The notes under the pieces are model-generated. The model saw only the letters and a program-made list of their open reading frames with translations, made no database searches and was not told where the DNA came from. Made by a program: the position numbers and the translations under genes. Positions 41,617 through 51,065 of a DNA stretch of 64,000 bases are shown piece by piece (within the stretch, counting starts at the first letter, position 1; the number at the start of each line of letters is the position of its first letter). The DNA comes from Agromyces cerinus subsp. cerinus (GTDB lineage Bacteria > Actinomycetota > Actinomycetes > Actinomycetales > Microbacteriaceae). The stretch spans positions 62,001 through 126,000 of the forward strand of contig NZ_FSRJ01000005.1 of the NCBI RefSeq assembly GCF_900142065.1, written 5' to 3'.

Positions 41617-42762
41617 TCACGCGTCTCGCAGCGAGGCGAAGAAGGCGCGGATGTCACCGGCGAGGAGCTCGGGCATCTCGAGCGCCGCGAAGTGGCCGCC
41701 CTGCTCGAACCGGCTCCAGTGCACGATGTTCGAGTTGTCGCGCTCGGCGAAGACCTTGATCGTCTGGAAGTCGTCTGCGAAGACGGCCACTCCGGTCGGC
41801 GCGGCGTTCACCTGCGGCTCGGCCTCCGCGCGCGCGTTGTCGAGGTAGCTGCGGCTCATGCCCGCTGCGGCATTCGCGAACCAGTTGACGCTCACCTCGG
41901 TGATGATCTGCTCGAGGGTGACGAGCGAGGTGCCGTTGCCGAAGGAGTTGAAGAGCTCGCTGTAGGCGAGCAGCGCGATCGGCGAGTCGCTGAGGCCGAC
42001 GGCCACCGTCTGCGGGCGGCTCGCGTTCATGGTGTTGTAGCCGCCGACCGACTGGAACCACTGCATGTGCTCGAGTCCCGCGTAGTCCTGCGGTTCGAGG
42101 TGCTCGAACTCGGCCGGGTCGCCGCTCGGGAACGAGAAGAGCTGCAGCACGTGCAGGCCGAGGAAGCCCTCGGGGGCGGCGAGACCGAGGTCGCGGGCGA
42201 CGAGCGCGCCGTTGTCGGAACCGTGGATGCCGTACTCGGCATATCCGAGCCGGTGCATGAGCTCGTCGTAGGCGCGAGCGACGCGCGCGGTGGTCCAGCC
42301 GGACTCGGTGACGGGGTTCGAGAAGCCGTAGCCCGGGGCATCCGGAATCACGACGTCGAAGGCGTCCTCGGCGCGGCCGCCGTGCGCGACCGGATCGACG
42401 AGCAGGTCGATGAGGTCGAGGTAGTCGACGGATGACCCGGGGTAGGTGTGCGCCAGCAGCAGCGGCGTCGCGCCGGGGTGGGCCGAACGCACGTGGATGA
42501 AGTGGATGGGCTGGCCGTCGACCTCGGTGACGAAGTGCGGCACGGCGTTGATGCGCGCCTCGGCGGCACGCCAGTCGAACGCGCGCCAGGCCTCGACGGC
42601 CTCGCGGAGGTAGCTGTTCGGCGTTCCGGTGTCCCAGTCGTCGGCGGGTGCCGGCTGGGGCAGGCGTGTGCGCGCGAGTCGCTCCATGAGGTCGTCGAGG
42701 TCGGCCTGGGCGACGTCGATCGTGAACGGGCGGATTTCGGTGGGAGCGGTGGGGTTCGTCAT
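41617..42762 (-). CDS. Epoxide hydrolase family protein
   Basis: A 381-residue alpha/beta hydrolase with the epoxide hydrolase N-terminal domain (residues 8-115: PFTIDVAQADLDDLMERLARTRLPQP and the helix-rich cap). HTYPGSSVDYLDL holds the HxxP oxyanion motif. The nucleophile is Asp183 in YGIHGSDNGALVARDLG, as expected for epoxide hydrolases rather than esterases; the His is in EQGGHFAALEMPE. It adds water to an epoxide. TACCGT lies 7 bases before ATG. It is divergent from a WYL regulator across 41 bp containing a palindrome. Confidence 0.9.
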   Translation of the reverse strand: MTNPTAPTEIRPFTIDVAQADLDDLMERLARTRLPQPAPADDWDTGTPNSYLREAVEAWRAFDWRAAEARINAVPHFVTEVDGQPIHFIHVRSAHPGATPLLLAHTYPGSSVDYLDLIDLLVDPVAHGGRAEDAFDVVIPDAPGYGFSNPVTESGWTTARVARAYDELMHRLGYAEYGIHGSDNGALVARDLGLAAPEGFLGLHVLQLFSFPSGDPAEFEHLEPQDYAGLEHMQWFQSVGGYNTMNASRPQTVAVGLSDSPIALLAYSELFNSFGNGTSLVTLEQIITEVSVNWFANAAAGMSRSYLDNARAEAEPQVNAAPTGVAVFADDFQTIKVFAERDNSNIVHWSRFEQGGHFAALEMPELLAGDIRAFFASLRDA

Positions 42763-42784
42763 GTCTTCGACGGTACGGTGCATA

Positions 42785-42803
42785 TAGGAACATTCAATTC
42801 CTA
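42785..42803. promoter_or_regulatory. Palindrome in the epoxide hydrolase/WYL regulator promoter
   Basis: TAGGAA at 42785-42790 and TTCCTA at 42798-42803 form an inverted repeat with a 7-base spacer. It fills half of the 41-bp divergent gap and touches the WYL gene ATG 42804. It is likely the operator of that regulator. Confidence 0.6.
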
Positions 42804-43784
42804 ATGAACGATCGAGTTTCCACCATGTCCGATACCGCCGCACGACTGCTCTCGCTGCTCGCCCTGCTGCAGACCCGACCCGACTGGACGAGCACCGAAC
42901 TCGGCGCCCGGCTCGGCGTGACACCGCGCACCATCCGCAACGACATCGACCGCCTGCGCGAGCTCGACTACCCCGTCGACGCCACGCGCGGGGCCGCCGG
43001 CGGCTACCGTCTCGGCGCGGGTGCGAAGCTGCCGCCGCTGCTCCTCGACGACGAGGAGGCGGTCGCCGTGGCGATCGGCCTGCGGGCGGCCACCGGCATC
43101 GCGGGCGTCGAGGAGTCGAGCACGCGGGCGCTCTCCAAGCTCGAGCAGGTACTGCCGTCACGTCTCCGCCCCACGGTCGAGGCACTCGCGACCGTGATCG
43201 AGCACGCGCCCGAGAACAACGACACTGACGCCCCCGACCCCGAGGTCGACGCCGGCGTGCTCACCGCGGTGGCGGGCGCCATCCGCGGGGTCGAATGGAT
43301 CCGGTTCGACTACCAGGGCGCGGCCCGCCTCATCGAGCCGTACCGGCTGCTGAGCTGGGCGCGCCGGTGGTACCTCGTGGGCCGCGACCCGTCGAACGAC
43401 GAGTGGGGCACCTTCCGAGCCGACTGGATCGAGCCGCGCATGCCGACGCGGCGCCGGTTCGAGCCGGTGGCGCTGCCGGGCGGCGACTACACGGCCTTCG
43501 CGATGCGCTCGATCGCCGAGAGCGGCTGGAAGGTGCACGCGCGCCTGCGCATCGCGGCGCCGGCCGAGGCCGTGCTCGCCCGCATCCACCACGCGGTGGG
43601 CGTCGTCGAGGCCGTCTCCGAGACCGAGTCCGTGCTCGTCACCGGCGCCGACTCCCTCGACACCATCGCCGCCTACATCGGCATGCTGGGCATGGACTTC
43701 ACGGTGGAGTCGCCCGACGAACTGCGCTCACTACTCCTGACCTACAGCGAACGCTACGCCCGAGCCGCCCGCCAACCGGAGTGA
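42804..43784 (+). CDS. WYL-domain transcriptional regulator (YafY/PafC-like)
   Basis: A 326-residue regulator with an N-terminal HTH_11 winged helix (WTSTELGARLGVTPRTIRNDI, then AAGGYRLG) and a WYL domain in the middle (IRFDYQGAARLIEPYRLLSWARRWYLVG) plus a C-terminal WCX region. WYL domains bind nucleic acid or small ligands. The start is either ATG 42804 or ATG 42825 (the second Met, before SDTAARLL). If the palindrome at 42785-42803 is the operator, the later start leaves more room. Probably regulates the divergent epoxide hydrolase. Confidence 0.9.
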   Translation: MNDRVSTMSDTAARLLSLLALLQTRPDWTSTELGARLGVTPRTIRNDIDRLRELDYPVDATRGAAGGYRLGAGAKLPPLLLDDEEAVAVAIGLRAATGIAGVEESSTRALSKLEQVLPSRLRPTVEALATVIEHAPENNDTDAPDPEVDAGVLTAVAGAIRGVEWIRFDYQGAARLIEPYRLLSWARRWYLVGRDPSNDEWGTFRADWIEPRMPTRRRFEPVALPGGDYTAFAMRSIAESGWKVHARLRIAAPAEAVLARIHHAVGVVEAVSETESVLVTGADSLDTIAAYIGMLGMDFTVESPDELRSLLLTYSERYARAARQPE

Positions 43785-43902
43785 AGCCCGGTCTATACAT
43801 CTGATCTCTGCTTGTGCAGAATGGGCAATGGCCTGCTGCCTTCGCGCCGTACGGCCGATTCTCGAACCCAAACACCTGATCAATGATGCGCAGGAGACCT
43901 CG

Positions 43903-46900
43903 ATGAACTTCACCTTCGACCCCCACCGCCGACGCGTGCTCCAGATCGGCGGTGTCGTCGTGATGGCACCGCTGCTCGGCGACCTGTTCGCCGCACGGCC
44001 CGCCGCCGCCGCGCCGTCGACCGCCTTCGCGGCGACGGCCCCCGCGAGGCGGGCCGCGATCGCCGCCCCCTCGCTCTCGGCGAAGTCGCTGTGGTACGGC
44101 ACACCGGCGACGAACTGGGAGTCGCAGGCCCTGCCGATCGGCAACGGCCGCCTCGGCGGAATGATCTTCGCGAACCCCGACGAAGAAGTGGTGCAGTTCA
44201 ACGAGCAGAGCCTGTGGGGCGGCGTCAACGACTACGACAACGCGCTCATGGGGCAGCCCGACGGCGCCTACGACACGAGCGTGACCGGCTTCGGTTCGTA
44301 CCGCGACTTCGGCACGCTGCGCTTCACCTTCGCCGCCGGACCGAGGGTGACCTCCCCCGGCGGCCCGTACAACATCTCCACCGCCGCCGAGGGCGTCGAT
44401 CGCACCATCGACGCGAAGGCGAGCACCAAGTGGTGCATCATCGCGCCGCCCGCGCAGGTGCTCTGGCAGGCCGAGTTGCCGACCGCCGCGACGGTCTCGA
44501 GCTACAGCTTCACGAGCGCCAACGACGTGCCCGTGCGCGACCCCCAGGAGTGGACCCTCTCGGGGTCGGCCGACGGATCGAACTGGACCGCGCTCGACGC
44601 TCGAACGGGAGCCCCGTTCGAGAGCCGGGGCCAGACCAAGCAGTACACCTTCACCAACACCACGGCGTACCGGTTCTACCGCTTCACGTTCGTGCCGAAG
44701 GCCGGCGTCAGCCATTTCCAGGTGGCCGAGATCTCCCTGGGCGGCGTCAACCTGTCGTCGGGCTCACTCGCGTACGTCTCGTCGCCGAGCGGCATGGCGG
44801 CCGGCACGGATGCCACCACCGACCTCACGCGCAGCGTCGACGGCGACCCGACCACGGCGTGGCGGGTCGCCGAGCCCGGCGCGGGAGTGCAGTGGCAGCT
44901 GGACCTGCCGGCCGGCGTCGTCGCCACGTCGTACGTGCTGACCGCGACATCCGACTCGCCCGAGCAGGACCCCGGCCGGTGGCAGCTCGAAGGCTCGACG
45001 AACGGCGTGACGTGGGTCGCACTCGACTCGCGCGAGCCGGGCGCGCCGTTCGCCGCCCGCGGCGAGGCGAAGACCTTCACGTTCACGAACTCGACGGCGT
45101 ACGCCTCGTACCGCTTCACCTTCGCGACCGCCTCGGGCGCGACTCCGTTCGCGATCGGCGAGGTCGCCCTCGTCGGCTCGTCGTTCGACTCGCGTGCGCT
45201 GCGCACGGTCGCCGAGTACCGCCGCGGGCTCGACACCGCGGTCGGCGTGCACGTCACCAGGTTCGACACGGTCGCGGGGCGGGTCGTGCGCGAGGCGTTC
45301 GCGAGCCGCACTGCCGACGTCATGGTGCTGCGCTACACGACCGACGCCGAGTCGGGCCTGTCCGGCGTGCTGTCGCTGACGTCGGGCCAGGGGGCGGCGC
45401 CGACCGCCGCTGGTGCCGATGTCGGCGCCGAGCTCTCGTTCGCCGGCGCCATGGCCAACGCGCTGAAGCACGCCTGCACGATCCGGGTGGTCGAGGCCGA
45501 CGGCACCGTCTCGGTCGAGGGCGGCACGCTCCGGGTCGAGGGGTGCGGCACGCTCACCCTCGTGCTCGACGCCCGCACCGACTACAAGCTCAGTGCGGCC
45601 GACGGATGGCGCGGCGCGGCGCCCGAACCGGGCATCGTCGCCGCGATCGACGCGGCGGCGGCCCGCTCCTACGCCGAGCTCCGCGACGAGCACACCGCAC
45701 AGGTGACGAAGCTGATGTCCCGCGCGACGGTGAACTGGGGCGAGACGGATGCCTCGGTGCAGGCGCTGCCCACCGGCGCACGTCTCGAGCGGTACAAGGC
45801 AGGCGGCGCCGACCCCACGCTCGAACAGGCGCTCTACGACTACGGCCGCTACCTGCTGCTCAGCTCCTCGCGCCCGGGAGGCCTCCCCGCGAACCTGCAG
45901 GGGCTCTGGAACAACAGCAACCAGCCGCCGTGGGCCTCCGATTACCACACCAACATCAACGTGCAGATGAACTACTGGGGCGCCGAGACCACGAATCTCT
46001 CGGAGTCCCACTCGGCACTCGTCGCCTTCATCGAGCAGGTCGCGGTGCCGAGCCGGGTCGCGACGAGGCACGCCTTCGGACAGGATGTGCGGGGCTGGAC
46101 GGCGCGCACCTCGCAGTCGATCTTCGGCGGCAACGCCTGGGAGTGGAACACCATCGCGAGCGCCTGGTACGCCCAGCACGTCTACGAGCACTGGGCGTTC
46201 ACGCAGGACGCCGCCTACCTCGAAGACGTCGCCCTTCCGCTCATCACGGAGATCTGCCAGTTCTGGGAGGACCAGCTGAAGGAGCTGCCCGACGGCACGC
46301 TCGTCGCGCCCGACGGCTGGTCGCCCGAGCACGGCCCGCGTGAAGACGGCGTCATGCACGACCAGCAGATCATCTGGGACCTGTTCCAGAACTACCTCGA
46401 CGCCACCGCCGGCCTCACTCCCCAGCCCGCGTACCGGGCGACGATCGCCGACCTGCAGTCGCGGCTCGCGCCGAACAAGATCGGCAGCTGGGGTCAGTTG
46501 CAGGAGTGGCAGACCGACCGCGACGATCCCAACGACCTGCACCGGCACACCTCGCACCTCTTCGCCGTCTACCCCGGGCGCCAGATCACGAGCGAGACGC
46601 CGGAGCTCGCCGCCGCGGCCCTCGTCTCGCTCAAGGCCCGCAACGGCGAGCGCGACGGCGTGCCGTTCACCGAGGCCACGGTCTCGGGCGACAGCCGTCG
46701 CTCGTGGACCTGGCCGTGGCGTGCCGCGTTGTTCGCACGCCTCGGCGACGGCGAGCGTGCGCGCTTCATGCTGCGAGGGCTGCTCCGGTACAGCACCCTG
46801 CCGAACCTCTTCGCGAACCACCCGCCCTTCCAGATGGACGGCAACTTCGGCATCTCGGGCGCGCTGACCGAGATGCTCCTGCAGAGCCATGCCGGGGTCA

Positions 46901-47403
46901 TCCACCTGCTGCCCGCGCTGCCCGAGGAATGGGCCGCTTCCGGCTCGTTCACGGGCCTGCGCGCCCGCGGCGGCTACGAGGTCAGCGCCGAGTGGCAGAA
47001 CGGGCAGGTCACTGCCTTCACCGTGACCGCCGACCGGGCGCCCGACGCCGGTCCCGTCACGGTGCGGGTCAACGGCGAGGATCGCCAGGTCACGCCCGTC
47101 GATCCGACCCCGGATCCGACGCTGAACGTGCCCGTCGTCGCCGGCACGCGGATCCTCGGCGGCAAGGTCCACGTGACCGCGAAGGCGACGAACAACGAGC
47201 GTGTTCCGATCTCGGTCTCGTTCGGCTCCGCCTACGGCACGAAGACGTTCGCCTCCGTCGCGCCGGGCGCGAACGCCGTGCATTCGTTCACGACTCGGAA
47301 GGCGTCGATCCCCGCCGGAGTGGTCACCGCTACGGTCTCGACGCTCGGCGGCGCACCGGTGACGGCGACGATCGAGGCGGGCTACGACGCGGCTTCCCGC
47401 TGA
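43903..47403 (+). CDS. GH95-like alpha-L-fucosidase with two inserted discoidin-like modules, secreted
   Basis: A 1,166-residue exported glycoside hydrolase. The N-terminus HRRRVLQIGGVVV is a Tat-like signal ending at about residue 37. The GH95 N-terminal domain begins LWYGTPATNWESQALPIGNG (residues 63-82) and resumes at YRRGLDTAVG near 439. Between them lie two F5/8-type-C-like modules (about 148-281 and 288-426), each with the pattern WTLSGSADGSNWTALDAR / WQLEGSTNGVTWVALDSR. The (alpha/alpha)6 core has NINVQMNYWGAE, GWSPEHGPREDG, RHTSHLFAVYPGRQI, GDSRRSWTWPWRAALFARL and FQMDGNFGISGALTEML, all GH95 signatures including the NxN pair and the general-acid Glu region. It releases fucose or a related sugar from glycans. 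ATG 43903 follows AGGAG. Confidence 0.9.
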   Translation: MNFTFDPHRRRVLQIGGVVVMAPLLGDLFAARPAAAAPSTAFAATAPARRAAIAAPSLSAKSLWYGTPATNWESQALPIGNGRLGGMIFANPDEEVVQFNEQSLWGGVNDYDNALMGQPDGAYDTSVTGFGSYRDFGTLRFTFAAGPRVTSPGGPYNISTAAEGVDRTIDAKASTKWCIIAPPAQVLWQAELPTAATVSSYSFTSANDVPVRDPQEWTLSGSADGSNWTALDARTGAPFESRGQTKQYTFTNTTAYRFYRFTFVPKAGVSHFQVAEISLGGVNLSSGSLAYVSSPSGMAAGTDATTDLTRSVDGDPTTAWRVAEPGAGVQWQLDLPAGVVATSYVLTATSDSPEQDPGRWQLEGSTNGVTWVALDSREPGAPFAARGEAKTFTFTNSTAYASYRFTFATASGATPFAIGEVALVGSSFDSRALRTVAEYRRGLDTAVGVHVTRFDTVAGRVVREAFASRTADVMVLRYTTDAESGLSGVLSLTSGQGAAPTAAGADVGAELSFAGAMANALKHACTIRVVEADGTVSVEGGTLRVEGCGTLTLVLDARTDYKLSAADGWRGAAPEPGIVAAIDAAAARSYAELRDEHTAQVTKLMSRATVNWGETDASVQALPTGARLERYKAGGADPTLEQALYDYGRYLLLSSSRPGGLPANLQGLWNNSNQPPWASDYHTNINVQMNYWGAETTNLSESHSALVAFIEQVAVPSRVATRHAFGQDVRGWTARTSQSIFGGNAWEWNTIASAWYAQHVYEHWAFTQDAAYLEDVALPLITEICQFWEDQLKELPDGTLVAPDGWSPEHGPREDGVMHDQQIIWDLFQNYLDATAGLTPQPAYRATIADLQSRLAPNKIGSWGQLQEWQTDRDDPNDLHRHTSHLFAVYPGRQITSETPELAAAALVSLKARNGERDGVPFTEATVSGDSRRSWTWPWRAALFARLGDGERARFMLRGLLRYSTLPNLFANHPPFQMDGNFGISGALTEMLLQSHAGVIHLLPALPEEWAASGSFTGLRARGGYEVSAEWQNGQVTAFTVTADRAPDAGPVTVRVNGEDRQVTPVDPTPDPTLNVPVVAGTRILGGKVHVTAKATNNERVPISVSFGSAYGTKTFASVAPGANAVHSFTTRKASIPAGVVTATVSTLGGAPVTATIEAGYDAASR

Positions 47404-47414
47404 GCACCGCCCAC

Positions 47415-47456
47415 CGGCATCGTCCGGCCGCCGCGAGTGGCGGTCGGACGATGCCG
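47415..47456. terminator. Bidirectional terminator, 18-bp stem
   Basis: CGGCATCGTCCGGCCGCC pairs with GGCGGTCGGACGATGCCG across a GCGAGT loop, with one G-U wobble. It lies between the convergent GH95-like and HExxH-protein genes. Confidence 0.92.
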
Positions 47457-47478
47457 ATGGGCGAACTGCCGGGTCGGC

Positions 47479-48672
47479 TCAGCGACACGCCTTCGAGCGC
47501 TCGATGAGCTCGTCCGAGGGGCGGCCGTAGAGCCACTCGCCGTTGCCGTTCGCGTCGGTGTGCCCCATGCCGATCGCCCAGGCGACGGCCCACGGCTCGT
47601 TGTCGTTCGCGTACTCGCCGACGATGTCGTAGCACTTCGAGGTGATCGCGTGGCCGACCTCGTGCGTGACGAGGGCGGCCATGACCGGGTCGCCCCACTG
47701 CTCCGCGATGCTGTTCGAGAGCGTGATCGTCGAGAGGCCGCCCTCCCAGGTGTCCCAGGTCGCAGTGCCTCCCGCGGAGCCGTTCTCGCCGTAGCCGATC
47801 ACGATCGGGGCCCAGTCGAACTCGAGCAGCACGCCGCCCGCGATCGACCGGGCGTACGCCTCGACCTCGACGCGGCGGTCGTAGAGCGGGCCCGCCTTCT
47901 CGGCCTCTTCGGCCGCGTGGGTCGACTGCAGGGCGGCGGCCGCAGCGACGTAGGCGTCGATGCGCGCCGCGGCGTCGTACCCCCACGTGCTGCCGGCGAG
48001 CTGCTCGACGCTGTTGCGGTACTCGATGCGCTCGACGTTGCGCGCGGATCCGTTGGCGGCCTCGACCGCGGCGGCGACCGGCGCGATCGCGTCGAGGTAC
48101 GCGACGCCCGAGTCGGTGACGGCATCGTCGGCGACGGCGAGATCGGCGGCGTACGCGTCGGCCTCGGCGGCCTGCGCGGTGAGCCGTTCGGTCTCGGCGG
48201 CCAGCAGGTCGGAGGCGCGGTCGAGATCGGCGAACCAGATCGGGCGCGACAGCGGCCGGGTCGGTTCGGCGAACTCGGTCTCGGGCGCCGAGGCCATCAG
48301 GGCGTCGAACTCGGCCGTGACCGTCGTCAGCGCGGCGTTCGCCGCTGCGTCGACGAGCGGGTCGGGTGCGGCCAGCACCGACGCGGCGATCTCCGCGGTC
48401 GAAGCGGCCTCCGCCTCGACGGCCGCGGTCGACGCGCCGACCGTCTCGGCCTCGGCGACGGCGTCGCGATGGGCCGCGACCGCCGCGTCGAAGCGGAGGT
48501 TCGCGATCGCACTCGCGGCGAGCACGGCAGCGGAGAGGAGCAGGAAGAGCGCCACGCCGAGCACCGTCCATGCGACGGCCGCGCGCGATCGACGCGGGGC
48601 GGGAGCACCGATCGCAGCCGGTACCTGGCCGAGGGGATCGAGCGTCGCGCTCTGGGCGGATTCGAGGGTCAC
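47479..48672 (-). CDS. Membrane-anchored extracytoplasmic HExxH metalloprotein, unassigned
   Basis: A 397-residue protein that I cannot place in a named family. One membrane helix at residues 32-57 follows a Pro-rich cytosolic leader. The large outer part (60-330) is Ala-rich and helical, probably coiled coil. Near the C-terminus, VTHEVGHAITSKC carries a zincin HExxH motif (His337-His341), with possible third ligands further on (GMGHTD). The final residues are SKACR. The zinc motif and the phrase GYGENGSAGGTATWDTW suggest a peptidase acting on wall or surface protein, but activity is inference. GTG 48672 has GATACT 6 bases upstream. Confidence 0.75.
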   Translation of the reverse strand: MTLESAQSATLDPLGQVPAAIGAPAPRRSRAAVAWTVLGVALFLLLSAAVLAASAIANLRFDAAVAAHRDAVAEAETVGASTAAVEAEAASTAEIAASVLAAPDPLVDAAANAALTTVTAEFDALMASAPETEFAEPTRPLSRPIWFADLDRASDLLAAETERLTAQAAEADAYAADLAVADDAVTDSGVAYLDAIAPVAAAVEAANGSARNVERIEYRNSVEQLAGSTWGYDAAARIDAYVAAAAALQSTHAAEEAEKAGPLYDRRVEVEAYARSIAGGVLLEFDWAPIVIGYGENGSAGGTATWDTWEGGLSTITLSNSIAEQWGDPVMAALVTHEVGHAITSKCYDIVGEYANDNEPWAVAWAIGMGHTDANGNGEWLYGRPSDELIERSKACR

Positions 48673-48878
48673 TCGTGAAGTATCCCCGGTCGTGAGCGGG
48701 CGGGCAATCCGAATGGGCGCCGGGCGCACGTCGAGATGGCGTTCAGCGCGTTCACGGGTGACATTCGGGTGGCTCCCGGCGCACTCCCCACGATCTGCAA
48801 CCGCGATCATTGAGTTGGACGCTTGACTGGGACGAACGACCCACAATACGCTGCCTCCAACCGAGCAAGGAGGCTCAG

Positions 48879-51014
48879 ATGGCGATCGATCATGCACGCC
48901 CAGACCGTGTCCGTTCCGAACGCACCACCGAGCAAGGAAAGCGCAGGTGGCGGGGCCGAACCCTCGGCCTCGCCCTGGCAGCCGCACTCGCGGCATCCGC
49001 CCTCGCGGCACTTCCCGCCGCACTGAACACCGCACCGGCCGAGGCCGCACCCTCCGATTGGTGGGAGGCGCCCAACCGCCCCGCCGAAGACGTCGAGCTG
49101 AACGTCACCGGCGAACCGTTCGCCGGCACCGACGCCAACGGCGAGGTGCGGGGCTTCATCGACTCGCACACCCACTTGAACTCCAACGAGGGCTTCGGCG
49201 GACGCATGATCTGCGGCGCGCCGTTCTCGCCCGACGGGGTCGCAGCCGCCCTGAAGGACTGCCCCGACCACTACCCCGACGGCAGTGCCGCACTCTTCGA
49301 GAACCTCGTCAGCGGCGATGCCGACGGCAAGCACGACCCCGTCGGCTGGCCGACCTTCACCGACTGGCCGAAGACCACCTCGATGAGCCACCAGGCCTCG
49401 TACTACGCCTGGGTCGAACGCTCATGGCGCGGCGGCCAGCGCATCCTCGTCAACGACCTCGTCACGAACGGCGTGATCTGCTCGCTGCCGATCATGCCGA
49501 AGGACCGGTCGTGCGACGAGATGACGGCGATCCGCCTCGAGGCGCAGAAGGCGCGCGAGATGGAGGCGTACATCGACGACATCTACGGCGGGCCAGGCAA
49601 GGGCTTCTTCCGCATCGTCACGACGCCCGCCGATGCCCGAGCGGTGATCGAGCAGGGCAAGCTCGCCGTCGTGCTCGGCGTCGAGATGTCCGAGCCGTTC
49701 GGCTGCAAGATGATCCTCGACGTCGCGCAGTGCTCGACGGCCGACATCGACCGCGGACTCGACGAGTTCGAGCAGCTCGGCATCTCGAGCATGTTCCTCT
49801 GCCACAAGTTCGACAACGCCCTCTGCGGTGTGCGCTTCGACACCGGCACGCAGGGCACGATCATCAACGTCGGCCAGTTCTACTCGACCGGCACCTTCTG
49901 GCAGACCGAGACGTGCCCCACCGCCCGCCACGACAACCCGATCGGCAACGCCACCGTGCCCGAGTTCGAAGAGCAGCTGCCGCCCGGCGTCGAGGTGCCC
50001 GAGTACTCGGCCGGCAAGAACTGCAACACGCGCGGTCTCACTTCGCTCGGCGCGTATGCGCTCAAGGCGATGATGGCCCGCAACATGATGGTCGAACTCG
50101 ACCACATGAGCGTGAAGGCGGCCGAGCGCGCCCTCGACCTGCTCGAGGCCCAGGGCTACCCGGGCGTGCTCTCGAGCCACAGCTGGATGGACTCCGGCTG
50201 GACCGAGCGGCTCTACCGCCTCGGCGGCTTCAAGACCGGCTACCCGCACGACGCCGCCGGCTTCATCGGCGAATGGCAGGCGGGCAGCGCCCTCCGCGCC
50301 CAGTACGACAAGGCCTACGGCTTCGGGCTCGACTTCAACGGCGTCGGCAGCCACCCGGCGGCCGACACCGCGCCGGTCGACATCACCTACCCGTTCACGA
50401 GCGCCGACGGCGGCACCACCATCGACCGGCAGGTCAGTGGTCAGCGCACCTTCGACATCAACGTCGACGGATTCGTGCACTCGGGCCTGACGCCCGACTA
50501 CGTCGAGCTGCTGCGCCAGTCGGGCGGCGGCGACGCGCTCGTCTCCGACCTGATGCGCGGCGCCGAGTCGTACCTGCAGACGTGGGAGGCGACGACCGGC
50601 TACTCGAGCGCGGCGAACCTCGCGACGGGCAAGCCGGCATCGGCCAGCTCGAGCGAATGGAACCCGTTCACGAGCTACGCCCCCGGGCGCGCGGTCGACG
50701 GCAAGGCCAACACGCGCTGGGCGAGCGGCAACTGGGGCGTGAACCCGCAGTGGCTGCGCGTCGACCTCGGCGCCTCGGAGCCGGTCAGCCGGGTCGTCGT
50801 CGAGTGGGAGTCCGCCGCGGCGAAGGCCTACGAGGTGCAGGTGTCCCAAGACGGCCAGACCTGGACCACCGTCTCGTCGGTCACGAACGGCAACGGCGGA
50901 CTCGACACCGCATCGTTCGCCGCGACGAGTGCCCGCTACGTGCGGGTGCTCTGCACGGTGCGCACGACGGAATACGGGTACTCGATCAAGGAGCTCGGCG
51001 TCTTCTCCAACTGA
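48879..51014 (+). CDS. Secreted metal-dependent hydrolase with C-terminal F5/8-type C (discoidin) domain
   Basis: A 711-residue exported protein. A long basic N-region (RRWRGR) precedes a hydrophobic signal (LGLALAAALAASALAAL) with cleavage near AEAAP. The catalytic part opens with GFIDSHTHLNSN, an HxH metal motif of amidohydrolase or M19-dipeptidase-like TIM barrels, and continues with VVLGVEMSEPFGC, MFLCHKFDNALCG, MVELDHMSVKAAERALDL and GVLSSHSWMDSG (further His and Asp ligands). Residues of about 580-711 form a carbohydrate-binding discoidin/CBM32-like domain (ANLATGKPASASSS, RWASGNW, WLRVDLG). Several cysteines may pair. Substrate unknown. ATG 48879 has AAGGAGG. Confidence 0.82.
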   Translation: MAIDHARPDRVRSERTTEQGKRRWRGRTLGLALAAALAASALAALPAALNTAPAEAAPSDWWEAPNRPAEDVELNVTGEPFAGTDANGEVRGFIDSHTHLNSNEGFGGRMICGAPFSPDGVAAALKDCPDHYPDGSAALFENLVSGDADGKHDPVGWPTFTDWPKTTSMSHQASYYAWVERSWRGGQRILVNDLVTNGVICSLPIMPKDRSCDEMTAIRLEAQKAREMEAYIDDIYGGPGKGFFRIVTTPADARAVIEQGKLAVVLGVEMSEPFGCKMILDVAQCSTADIDRGLDEFEQLGISSMFLCHKFDNALCGVRFDTGTQGTIINVGQFYSTGTFWQTETCPTARHDNPIGNATVPEFEEQLPPGVEVPEYSAGKNCNTRGLTSLGAYALKAMMARNMMVELDHMSVKAAERALDLLEAQGYPGVLSSHSWMDSGWTERLYRLGGFKTGYPHDAAGFIGEWQAGSALRAQYDKAYGFGLDFNGVGSHPAADTAPVDITYPFTSADGGTTIDRQVSGQRTFDINVDGFVHSGLTPDYVELLRQSGGGDALVSDLMRGAESYLQTWEATTGYSSAANLATGKPASASSSEWNPFTSYAPGRAVDGKANTRWASGNWGVNPQWLRVDLGASEPVSRVVVEWESAAAKAYEVQVSQDGQTWTTVSSVTNGNGGLDTASFAATSARYVRVLCTVRTTEYGYSIKELGVFSN

Positions 51015-51028
51015 CGCTGACGACACGG

Positions 51029-51060
51029 GCGGATGCCGCGGCGCGAGCCGCGGCATCCGC
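51029..51060. terminator. Bidirectional terminator, perfect 14-bp stem
   Basis: GCGGATGCCGCGGC pairs exactly with GCCGCGGCATCCGC across a GCGA loop, between the convergent discoidin-protein and ArsR-type genes. It again contains GGATGCC/GGCATCC. Confidence 0.9.
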
Positions 51061-51065
51061 TCGTC

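Noticed and set aside
44764..47283. Long leftward open frame (839 codons) opposite the GH95-like gene
   Set aside because: It lacks family motifs and lies antisense to a gene with clear GH95 signatures.
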